From Thiofilum sp. (GTDB lineage Bacteria; Pseudomonadota; Gammaproteobacteria; Thiotrichales; Thiotrichaceae): a DNA stretch of 64,000 nt. The position numbers and the translations under genes were made by a program. The notes under the pieces were generated by a model, which made no database searches, was not told the DNA's origin, and worked only from the letters and a program-made list of their open reading frames with translations. Where the stretch lies: assembly GCF_016711335.1 (NCBI RefSeq), contig NZ_JADJTF010000001.1, positions 2,046,001 through 2,110,000 on the forward strand, in the 5' to 3' direction. This document shows positions 52,309 to 59,818 of the stretch, one piece after another (positions within the stretch are counted from its first letter, which is position 1; every line of letters starts with the position of its first letter).

Positions 52309-53567
52309 AACGTGCTCAATGGTTGCAACAACTTGCACAAGCAGCGACACCCAATTTAGAGGAGTGTATTGAGTATTTAGGCTCGACTTGTGAGTGGTTG
52401 TATGAGTTTAAGCATACTCCACAGGATGCTGAGTGGCACGCTGAGGGTAATGTCCATATTCATACTCAAATGGTGCTGGATGAGTTGTATCAATTACTCA
52501 AAACACAGGCTAGGCATATCACCGGAGAGCGACGCCAAGCACTCATTTTAGGCGCTGTGCTCCACGATATTGCTAAACCCGTACAAACCAAACCTATGTT
52601 ATTACAAGGCAAGGAGCGCATTGGAGCACCCCAACATGAAACAGTGGGGCGTTCCTATTTAGCACCGCGCATCATGGAGTGGGAGTTACCTTTCAATGTG
52701 CTGTGGCAAGTACTGCATTTAGTGGGCGAACACCATATGCCCAAGCATTTAGCCTTAAAAGAGTCTCAAGTTGCTGCCTATTGGCGCTTAGCGCGTCAGG
52801 TCGATCTAGAGTTGCTCTATTGGCTAGAGGTCGCCGATATGCGCGGGCGTATTTGTCCCGATCTAGAGTGGCAACTCATGTGTTTGGATGAGTTTAGAAA
52901 TCAAGCGCAATGTTTTGCTTGTTGGGGTGATAACCCTCTACCTAAGCATATTGCTACGCGGATGAATAATCTAAGCCCTAAAGCACAGCGCTATGTCTAT
53001 GCCTATAGTTTGGCAGCCTTGGAGCAGGGTGAGTTGCGCATGGTCGAGGAGGTGATTAGTAAAACCTATGCGCACCGTGAACACTATGCTCATTTAGTTA
53101 TGACGGTGGGGTTAAGTGGTTCGGGCAAATCGACTTGGCTAGAACGACATTATCCCGATTATGAAGTGATCTCGTTGGATGAGTTACGCGAGCAATTTAA
53201 TGGTAAACGTAATAGCCAAAAACACAGTGGTCAGATTATTCAAGCCGCCAAAGCGCAGCTCAAAGCAGCCTTACGAGAAAAACGCGGTGTGGTGTGGGAT
53301 GCTACCAATTTAAGAGCTGAGTTACGGGCGCAGATTTTAGACTTAGGGCGCGATTATCATGCCTTAATCACTCTGGCGGTATTTTTATTGCCGCTTAAAG
53401 TGCTTGATAAGCAAAATAATCAGCGTGAGTATGGTGTGGCTCAAAGTGTATTAGAGCGTCAGATAGAGCAGTTTCAATTACCCAACTTAACGGAAGCCCA
53501 TCAGTATCAAGTGATAGGCGAGAATGGAGTACTCTTATATGAATCAGGGAATTGGAGTACGCTCTAG
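52305..53567 (+). CDS. HD-Pnk: HD-domain phosphoesterase fused to polynucleotide kinase
   Basis: A 420-residue, two-domain protein. The N-terminal HD phosphohydrolase (about 45-220) has His in AEGNVHIHTQMVLDEL, His-Asp in LILGAVLHDIAKPVQ and further ligands in HLVGEHHMP and the VADMRGR helix. The C-terminal P-loop kinase (about 265-420) has MTVGLSGSGKSTWLE (Walker A), VISLDELREQF and VVWDATNLRAELRAQIL. This order matches the HD-Pnk enzymes characterised in Runella, which remove 2',3'-cyclic phosphate and phosphorylate 5'-OH ends. With the ligase upstream it could heal and seal broken RNA such as nuclease-cut tRNA. Confidence 0.87.
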   Translation: MKRAQWLQQLAQAATPNLEECIEYLGSTCEWLYEFKHTPQDAEWHAEGNVHIHTQMVLDELYQLLKTQARHITGERRQALILGAVLHDIAKPVQTKPMLLQGKERIGAPQHETVGRSYLAPRIMEWELPFNVLWQVLHLVGEHHMPKHLALKESQVAAYWRLARQVDLELLYWLEVADMRGRICPDLEWQLMCLDEFRNQAQCFACWGDNPLPKHIATRMNNLSPKAQRYVYAYSLAALEQGELRMVEEVISKTYAHREHYAHLVMTVGLSGSGKSTWLERHYPDYEVISLDELREQFNGKRNSQKHSGQIIQAAKAQLKAALREKRGVVWDATNLRAELRAQILDLGRDYHALITLAVFLLPLKVLDKQNNQREYGVAQSVLERQIEQFQLPNLTEAHQYQVIGENGVLLYESGNWSTL

Positions 53568-53570
53568 CTA

Positions 53571-53598
53571 TTAGGAGTACTGATGTACTCCTAATTTT
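53571..53598 (+). terminator. terminator after the RNA-repair genes
   Basis: TTAGGAGTAC pairs with GTACTCCTAA (10 bp, 4-base loop TGAT) followed by TTTT, 4 bases after the HD-Pnk stop. Confidence 0.85.
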
Positions 53599-53653
53599 AC
53601 TCTTGGTTAAGGCATGATTATTTTTTGCAAGTTATCAATAGCGAGGTATGAGT

Positions 53654-54238
53654 ATGTTACGAATCGTATTAGCGAGTGCAGTAGTGAGTTTAGGTTTAGC
53701 GCTTCAGAATGTACAAGCGGCGGATGAAATGGTTAGAGCGGGGGATGTGATTGATGCGCTCACCGCCGATTGGAATGATGATGGCTCAATGGATCGTGCG
53801 ATTTTAGTCACCAATAAAGAAACGGACCAAGCTGATTTATACCTCTATGTAGGGGGCGAAGCGGCGAATGAGTTTAAGCTGGATCTAGTGCGTAAAGATG
53901 CGGTTTGGGTGGGGGGTATGTGGGGTACATTACCGAGCTTAGAATTATCGAAAAAGGGTTCGTTATTAATCAAATCTGCCAATGAAGCCATTGGGCGTAA
54001 TCGTTGGAACCAGACTATTACTGTAGCCTATCGTAATAATAATTTTGTAGCAGCAGGGTTTACGTATAACGACTATGACACTTTAGAGCCTAATGCCGCA
54101 GGCACACAGTGCGATGTGAATTTATTAACGGGTAAGGGCACACTGAATGGCAAAGCTATTACCGTTAAAGATAAAGCACCTTTACTCAAGGATTGGCAAA
54201 TGGATGGTCTATTAGATGCGTGTAAAGTGGGGGGCTAG
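53654..54238 (+). CDS. exported protein with a single calcium-site-like repeat, unknown function
   Basis: A 194-residue product with a signal peptide (IVLASAVVSLGLALQNVQAA). The segment DALTADWNDDGSMDRAILVT resembles the Asp-rich VCBS/FG-GAP-type repeat that binds Ca2+. The rest is beta-rich (ADLYLYVGGEAANEFKLDLV) and has two cysteines (TQCDVNLL, DACKVGG) that may pair. No family is assigned. The start at 53654 has GAGG at good spacing; 53648 is the alternative. Confidence 0.65.
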   Translation: MLRIVLASAVVSLGLALQNVQAADEMVRAGDVIDALTADWNDDGSMDRAILVTNKETDQADLYLYVGGEAANEFKLDLVRKDAVWVGGMWGTLPSLELSKKGSLLIKSANEAIGRNRWNQTITVAYRNNNFVAAGFTYNDYDTLEPNAAGTQCDVNLLTGKGTLNGKAITVKDKAPLLKDWQMDGLLDACKVGG

Positions 54239-54251
54239 TCATCTAATCTGG

Positions 54252-54276
54252 TAAGGGTGAGGTTTAATCACCCTTA
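54252..54276. terminator. bidirectional hairpin between convergent genes
   Basis: TAAGGGTGA pairs with TCACCCTTA around a 7-base loop. It lies between the exported-protein gene and the convergent phoB-like gene. Confidence 0.65.
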
Positions 54277-54289
54277 TCGATTTAGACTT

Positions 54290-54982
54290 TTAAACCGGTG
54301 TAGTGGGTGAAAAACGATAGCCTGCACCCCGTACTGTTTGGATAAAATCGTCATAGCCAAAAGGCATGAGGATTTTACGTAGACGCAAAATATGTACATC
54401 CACCGTGCGCTCTTCCACATATACACTAGGGCCCCACGCTTGTTTTAATAGCTGCTCACGACTATAAACGCGCTCTGGATGTTGGAGGAAAAACTTTAAT
54501 AAGCGAAATTCAGTCGGGCCTAAATCTAAGGTTTCGTGACCAATATACACCCGATGACTGTGAATATCTAAAGTCAAATCACGACAAGTCAAGGTGGCGG
54601 GTGGCAATTGCGGCTGCACTCTTCTCCAGACGGCACGCATGCGAGCCAGTAATTCGGCAGGAGAAAAGGGCTTACTCATATAGTCATCTGCACCGGAATT
54701 TAAGCCAGCAATTTTATCCGCTTCGTCGGCGCGAGCGGTGAGCATAATAATCGGAATATGGCTTAAATTAACATGGCGCTTAAAACGACGGGTGAGTTCT
54801 AAGCCCGTTAAATCCGGCAACATCCAATCCATTAAAATCATATCCGGTTGTTGTTGCGCTAAAATCTCTTGGGCAGCGCGTCCACAATCCGCTTCTAATA
54901 AGGTATGTCCTACGCGCTCTAAGGTGTAAGCCACTAATTGGCGGATCGGTGCTTCATCTTCAATGATTAACACAGTATTCAT
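54290..54982 (-). CDS. PhoB-like response regulator, second copy
   Basis: A 230-residue OmpR/PhoB-type regulator. Receiver domain: VLIIEDEAPIRQLVAYTLER with the acidic pocket, phosphorylated Asp in MILMDWMLPDLTG (about residue 53), IIMLTARADEADK and the switch Lys in DDYMSKPFSPAELL. The C-terminal winged helix (about 130-225) has LGPTEFRLLKFFLQHPERVY and VDVHILRLRKILMPF. It is closely similar to the PhoB upstream of phoR but not identical, so a duplication with divergence. It is separated from phoR by 85 bases and may have its own promoter. Confidence 0.88.
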   Translation of the reverse strand: MNTVLIIEDEAPIRQLVAYTLERVGHTLLEADCGRAAQEILAQQQPDMILMDWMLPDLTGLELTRRFKRHVNLSHIPIIMLTARADEADKIAGLNSGADDYMSKPFSPAELLARMRAVWRRVQPQLPPATLTCRDLTLDIHSHRVYIGHETLDLGPTEFRLLKFFLQHPERVYSREQLLKQAWGPSVYVEERTVDVHILRLRKILMPFGYDDFIQTVRGAGYRFSPTTPV

Positions 54983-55067
54983 ATTAATCTTTCTCAGCTT
55001 TGAATGATTCAGCTATTAGAGCGCAAACATATAACACAAAGATGACAAAAGTCGCTAAAATACGTGA

Positions 55068-56381
55068 TTAGCTTTGATTTTCTGAAACAATGGGGGCGTG
55101 GCGAGCAGGGAAGCTAGCTTGGAAAATGGTTTCACCCACACGGCTTTTAATGGTTAAGTAGCCTTGATGATTTTGAATCACATGCTTCACAATCGATAAC
55201 CCCAAACCGGTACCCCCCCGTTCACGCGAGCGTCCGGTATCCACGCGATAAAAGCGCTCGGTGAGATGCGCAATATGTTCTTCGGGAATGCCAGGGCCAT
55301 TATCAGTTACCGTCAAGGCAGCATAATCCTTATTCAGTCGTTCCCAACGCACCACGATATGAGTACCAGCGGGGGTATGCTTAATCGCATTATCCATTAA
55401 ATTAGTAATAGCGCTGGTGAGTTCACTCTCAACGCCCATAATGGTGAGATTAGGTTCAATATAGGTTTCTAAGGTATGTGATTGTGCCGCTAAAGTATCG
55501 GTCAGGGCTTGGCTGGTATTTTTAAGAATGTCCGGTACATTGACCTCGCGTAATGGAATATGGGTACGTTCCATAGTTTCTAATTTAGAAAGGGTCAGCA
55601 TATCGCTAATGATTTGCTGCATACGCAAGGTTTGTTCACGGGATTGCTGGATTGCCATAGCTAAATGCTGGGGAACCTCAGGATCTTCCTGCATGAGTTC
55701 GAGATAACCACTGACTACGGTCAAAGGGGTGCGCAATTCGTGTGAGGCATTGGCAATAAAGGCTTTGCGCGTATGTTGCAATTGAATACGTTGACTAATA
55801 TCGCGCACATTAAGCAGCCATAGACCCCGCTCCACAGGCAAAATACGCGCTTGTAATGTAGCTTGAGCATTACGGGGCGAAATAAACTGAATCGCGTCCT
55901 CGGTATCCATAGTATTAAGCGCTTTGGCAATCTCTGGGGCGCGTAATAGATTATCAATGCGTTGCCCAACATCGGTTTGGTCGTTAATACCCATCAGTTC
56001 AAATGCCATATTATTCGTCCATTGAATAATATGTTGATCATCAAACAAAATGACCGCATCGGGTAGGGCGGAAATAATATTATTAAGGCGTTGCAAGAGT
56101 TCTTCTTGTTTTTGCTTACGCTTAATACTTTTTTGGCGCGAGCGATTGATCAAGGTAACAATTTGTTCCCAAGCTCCGTCACTATCCGGTAACTCATCGG
56201 GTTTGAAATCATGCACTAGCCATAATTGTAATTGGCGCAGCTTATATAAAAACCACGCGATATAGCCTAACGCGGTGGCTAACAACGAGATTAACCAGTA
56301 GCCAGTGATGAACCCCAGCATAAGAGCTAGCACCACGCCACCGATCAGACGGCGTATTTCAATCGACCAATAGGCTTGCAT
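55068..56381 (-). CDS. phoR: phosphate regulon sensor histidine kinase PhoR
   Basis: A 437-residue inner-membrane kinase. It has an N-terminal hydrophobic hairpin (about 10-42: GGVVLALMLGFITGYWLISL), a linker, a PAS domain (about 100-185: NNIISALPDAVILFDDQHII), HisKA with the phospho-His in FIANASHELRTPLTVVSGYL (about 212) and HATPase_c (NLMDNAIKHTP, VTDNGPGIPEEH, ERGGTGLGLSIVKHV). It lacks a large periplasmic sensor, as PhoR does. The adjacent PhoB-type regulators and the Pho-box-like sequence support the name. Confidence 0.92.
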   Translation of the reverse strand: MQAYWSIEIRRLIGGVVLALMLGFITGYWLISLLATALGYIAWFLYKLRQLQLWLVHDFKPDELPDSDGAWEQIVTLINRSRQKSIKRKQKQEELLQRLNNIISALPDAVILFDDQHIIQWTNNMAFELMGINDQTDVGQRIDNLLRAPEIAKALNTMDTEDAIQFISPRNAQATLQARILPVERGLWLLNVRDISQRIQLQHTRKAFIANASHELRTPLTVVSGYLELMQEDPEVPQHLAMAIQQSREQTLRMQQIISDMLTLSKLETMERTHIPLREVNVPDILKNTSQALTDTLAAQSHTLETYIEPNLTIMGVESELTSAITNLMDNAIKHTPAGTHIVVRWERLNKDYAALTVTDNGPGIPEEHIAHLTERFYRVDTGRSRERGGTGLGLSIVKHVIQNHQGYLTIKSRVGETIFQASFPARHAPIVSENQS

Positions 56382-56384
56382 AAG

Positions 56385-57077
56385 TTAGGTATTGTCCTGT
56401 TCAAACCGATAGCCAGCGCCACGCACCGTTTGAATATAGTGATCTACTTCGTAGGGTTTTAAGGCTTTGCGCAGGCGCAAGATATGTACATCCACCGTGC
56501 GCTCTTCTAAGTACTTACTCTGCCCCCAAACAAAATCTAAGAGTTGGGCGCGTGAATAGACTCGACCGGGATGCTGCATAAAGAATTCTAACAAGCGGAA
56601 TTCTGTCAAGCCAATAGCCACAGGCATTTGATCAATACGCAATTGATAAGACGCTTGATCTAAAGCGAGGCGACCTATGCGTAATACGGTTTCTTCATTA
56701 AAACCAATGCTACGGCGCAGCAAGGCTTTAATACGGGCGCTAAGCACCTTCATAGAAACGGGTTTAGTGAGGTAGTCATCCGCGCCATGATCAAGCCCCT
56801 GAATCATATTTTCTTCATCCGCCTTGGCGGTCAACATAATAGCCGGTACATCATGCGTCAGTTCCTCAGCTCGCAACCGTTTAATCAGTTCAGGACCTGA
56901 TAAATCCGGCAGCATCCAATCCACTAACATTAAATCAGGTACACGTTCGGCAATTAAAGTACGTGCCTCTTTAGCATTCGCGGCTTCAGAGATTTCATAG
57001 CCCTCGCGCTCTAAAGCAAATTTCACCATCTGGCGAATCGGGGCTTCATCTTCAATGAGTAAAATATGTTTCTTCAT
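56385..57077 (-). CDS. phoB: phosphate regulon response regulator PhoB
   Basis: A 230-residue regulator, partner of PhoR, starting the phoB-phoR operon (3-base gap). Receiver: ILLIEDEAPIRQMVKFALER, phospho-Asp in LMLVDWMLPDLSGPELIKRL (about residue 53), AIMLTAKADEENM and Lys in DDYLTKPVSMKVL. The DNA-binding domain has GLTEFRLLEFFMQHPGRVYS, QLLDFVWGQSKYLEERTVDV and the wing QTVRGAGYRF. It activates phosphate-starvation genes by binding Pho boxes. Confidence 0.93.
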   Translation of the reverse strand: MKKHILLIEDEAPIRQMVKFALEREGYEISEAANAKEARTLIAERVPDLMLVDWMLPDLSGPELIKRLRAEELTHDVPAIMLTAKADEENMIQGLDHGADDYLTKPVSMKVLSARIKALLRRSIGFNEETVLRIGRLALDQASYQLRIDQMPVAIGLTEFRLLEFFMQHPGRVYSRAQLLDFVWGQSKYLEERTVDVHILRLRKALKPYEVDHYIQTVRGAGYRFEQDNT

Positions 57078-57101
57078 GATAGGGGAGTGTAATGCTGAAT
57101 T

Positions 57102-57141
57102 ATGACAGTTTTATGTCATTAAACTGTCATAAGGCTGTGGA
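57102..57141. promoter_or_regulatory. Pho-box-like repeats upstream of phoB
   Basis: ATGTCAT (57113), CTGTCAT (57124) and CTGTGGA (57135) are 7-base repeats at exact 11-base steps, as in PhoB sites (CTGTCAT with 4-base spacers). A preceding ATGACAGTTT makes an inverted repeat with AAACTGTCAT, so the site can be read from both strands. Its location in front of phoB fits autoregulation. Confidence 0.75.
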
Positions 57142-57178
57142 TGCGACCTAAAATAGGCTAAAGATGAAAGGTTTAAGG

Positions 57179-58306
57179 TTATTCCTCAGTTTGCCCCTTA
57201 GACGAGGCACGTTGGGCATAGAAATCAGTAACAAACTGTTCAAACTCACCTTGATCTAAAGCAGCACGCATACCACGCATCAGTTCTTGGTAATAGTACA
57301 GGTTATGAATAGTATTGAGACGTGCTCCTAAAATCTCATTACATTTATCTAAGTGATGTAAATAAGCCCGCGAATAGTGTTGGCAGGTATAGCAACCGCA
57401 TTGTTCGTCAATGGGGCGAGTATCAGTCTTATTCACGCTATTACGAATTTTAAGCTGTCCGTAGCGGGTAAACAGAAAACCATTTCGTGCATTACGTGTA
57501 GGAATCACACAATCAAACATATCAATCCCGCGCCGAACCCCCTCGACAATATCCTCAGGTTTGCCGACGCCCATTAAATAGCGGGGCTTATCGGTGGGAA
57601 GTAAAGGAACGGTTGCTTCTAAAATGCGATCCCGATCTTCTTTAGGCTCACCCACTGCCAAGCCACCTACGGCATAGCCATCAAAATCTATAGCTTGCAA
57701 ACCTTTGGCTGAGATTTTGCGTAAGTCCTCATAAACACCACCTTGAACGATACCAAAGAGTGCAGAAGGATTACCCTCATGAGCATTTTTACTGCGTCGC
57801 GCCCAGCGCAGTGATAATTCCATTGAAGTTTTAGCTTCCTCAAAGGTCGCAGGATAGGGGGTGCATTCATCAAAAATCATCACAATATCTGACCCTAATT
57901 CGCGCTGCACTTGCATAGATGATTCAGGGGTCATGAGGATTTTATTGCCATTAACCGGAGATTGGAAATGCACCCCTTCCTCGGTGATTTTGCGCATTTG
58001 TGCCAATGAGAACACTTGAAAGCCACCCGAATCGGTCAAAATCGGTTTATCCCAGTGCATAAACTCATGTAAATCACCCTTGAGGCGCACTATTTCCGTT
58101 CCGGGGCGCAGCATTAGGTGAAAGGTATTACCCAAAATAATTTCCGCGCCTAGTCCTTTGAGTTCTTCGGGGGTCATGGCTTTTACCGTGCCATAAGTTC
58201 CAACGGGCATAAAAGCAGGGGTTTGTACTGTACCGCGCGGGAAAGTGAGCTGACCGCGACGCGCAGCACCTTGAGTGTTAAAGAGGGTAAATTGCAAGTG
58301 CGACAT
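57179..58306 (-). CDS. tgt: tRNA-guanine(34) transglycosylase
   Basis: Tgt exchanges guanine 34 for the queuosine precursor preQ1 in tRNAs with GUN anticodons. Active-site regions: ILTDSGGFQVFSLAQMRKIT with the Asp-Ser pair, FGIVQGGVYEDLR, GLAVGEPKEDR and CVIPTRNARNG with the catalytic Asp in the preceding Phe-Asp. The zinc site is CGCYTCQHYSRAYLHHL plus a downstream His. 375 residues, as in E. coli. No queA or yajC neighbour is seen in the window. Confidence 0.96.
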   Translation of the reverse strand: MSHLQFTLFNTQGAARRGQLTFPRGTVQTPAFMPVGTYGTVKAMTPEELKGLGAEIILGNTFHLMLRPGTEIVRLKGDLHEFMHWDKPILTDSGGFQVFSLAQMRKITEEGVHFQSPVNGNKILMTPESSMQVQRELGSDIVMIFDECTPYPATFEEAKTSMELSLRWARRSKNAHEGNPSALFGIVQGGVYEDLRKISAKGLQAIDFDGYAVGGLAVGEPKEDRDRILEATVPLLPTDKPRYLMGVGKPEDIVEGVRRGIDMFDCVIPTRNARNGFLFTRYGQLKIRNSVNKTDTRPIDEQCGCYTCQHYSRAYLHHLDKCNEILGARLNTIHNLYYYQELMRGMRAALDQGEFEQFVTDFYAQRASSKGQTEE

Positions 58307-58516
58307 TGCTAGCTTCCAAGCACTTAAAAATAAACGCGCATCATACCTAATTTAGGTAGCACTAGGGGTAGTGTTGAGTAAATTTTACCTAATCTGGCTA
58401 GGTTTTGATGAAAATCAATGCCTATCTCTCTAGTGGGGCATTGTGGTTTTAATACTACACTGTCAGGATGGATTCATACCTTAAATTTTGTAGGTTTTCT
58501 AGGAGGAAAAATAACG

Positions 58517-59755
58517 ATGTTAAATGCTCGTCTCGTGAGTCTATCACTCTTAATCTCAACTACCTGTTTCTCTTCAATAGCTTTTGCCACTAATGGTTTA
58601 GCGCCTACTGGTTTAGGTATGGCACACCGTTCTATGGGGGGAGCAGCGGTCGCTAATCCTATTAATACTACCAGCATGGCCACTAACCCAGCCGCTGCCT
58701 CATTTATTCCCGATGGGTATGATGTGGGGTTGGAGGTGTTTAAGCCTAAGCGTTCAGTAGTAGATCGTACTACTAATACAGAGTATAGCGGTAATAAAAA
58801 GTCCACTTTTTACGTACCTGAAGGTGGTTATAAGCGTTCGCTTAGTAAAGGTATGGCAGCTGGTATTGTTATCTACGGTAACGGAGGAATGAATACAGGT
58901 TATGCTAATCTTAACTCGCCTCCTTTTATGTCAAGTGATGTAGGTGTGGATTACCAACAACTTTTCGTGTCTCCTACTATAAGCTTTAAAATGGGTGAGA
59001 CTCAGGCTGTAGGGCTTTCGTTAAATGGAGTTTATCAAAAGTTTAAAGCAGAGGGATTAAGCAGTTTCACAGCTCCTGGTTTTAGTGTCGATTCTAATTC
59101 GGTCACGAATAACGGATACGACTCTTCGACGGGTGTGGGGGGCACAATTGGGTGGCAGGGGCAATTAAGTCCGCGTGTAAGTGCGGGTATTTCATATCGT
59201 AGTAAAGTAAAAATGGGCAAGCTTGACAAGTATAAGGGGTTATTAGCTAATGGTGGAGAGTTTGATGTACCAGCTGCTACTACAGTAGGCTTAAGTTTTA
59301 AGGCAACCCGTAAAACAACTGTAGCAATGGATATACAGCACATTGAGTATAATAAATTAGCTTCTGTAGGTAATACGTCCACAAGTTTTGGGTCTGCCCA
59401 ACTAGGTTCGAATGGAGGCCCAGGATTCGGCTGGCAAAACCAAACTATTTACAAGTTGGGTGTTAAACACCAAATGACCCCTACTACTGCTCTAATGGCA
59501 GGTTATAACTACGGTAAGTCACCGGTTAAAAGTACCGAGACTACTTTTAACGTTTTAGCACCTGCTACATCAGAGCGACATTTATCTCTGGGAGCAGAAT
59601 TTAAATTATCACCTAAATCAGATCTGACAGTAAGTTACGTTCATGCCTTTGAGAAGGAAATTCAAGGTGCTGGCGTCTCGCCAGTAGGTTTAGATATGTA
59701 TAATTTAAAAATGGATCAGAACATACTTGGGTTTGCCTATAGCCGCCGTTTCTGA
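58517..59755 (+). CDS. FadL/OMPP1 family outer-membrane transport protein
   Basis: A 412-residue product starting at the ATG after AGGAGG (58500). Signal peptide SLSLLISTTCFSSIAFA, then NGLAPTGLGMAHRSMGGAAV and NPINTTSMATNPAAASFIP, the hatch-domain start of FadL-type proteins with the Asn-Pro-Ala segment. The barrel follows (QAVGLSLNGVYQKF, GAEFKLSPKSDLTVSYVHAF) and it ends FAYSRRF. Family members carry long-chain fatty acids or other hydrophobic compounds across the outer membrane. The substrate is unknown here. Confidence 0.85.
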   Translation: MLNARLVSLSLLISTTCFSSIAFATNGLAPTGLGMAHRSMGGAAVANPINTTSMATNPAAASFIPDGYDVGLEVFKPKRSVVDRTTNTEYSGNKKSTFYVPEGGYKRSLSKGMAAGIVIYGNGGMNTGYANLNSPPFMSSDVGVDYQQLFVSPTISFKMGETQAVGLSLNGVYQKFKAEGLSSFTAPGFSVDSNSVTNNGYDSSTGVGGTIGWQGQLSPRVSAGISYRSKVKMGKLDKYKGLLANGGEFDVPAATTVGLSFKATRKTTVAMDIQHIEYNKLASVGNTSTSFGSAQLGSNGGPGFGWQNQTIYKLGVKHQMTPTTALMAGYNYGKSPVKSTETTFNVLAPATSERHLSLGAEFKLSPKSDLTVSYVHAFEKEIQGAGVSPVGLDMYNLKMDQNILGFAYSRRF

Positions 59756-59780
59756 GAAATTTTTTTAAAAACTTTACTGT

Positions 59781-59809
59781 AAAAAGCCTGCTAAGTGAGC
59801 AGGCTTTTT
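59781..59809. terminator. bidirectional rho-independent terminator between the fadL-like gene and parE
   Basis: AAAAAGCCTGCT pairs with AGCAGGCTTTTT (12 bp, 5-base loop). U-runs exist on both strands and the two genes converge on it. Confidence 0.9.
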
Positions 59810-59818
59810 ATTTTAAGC

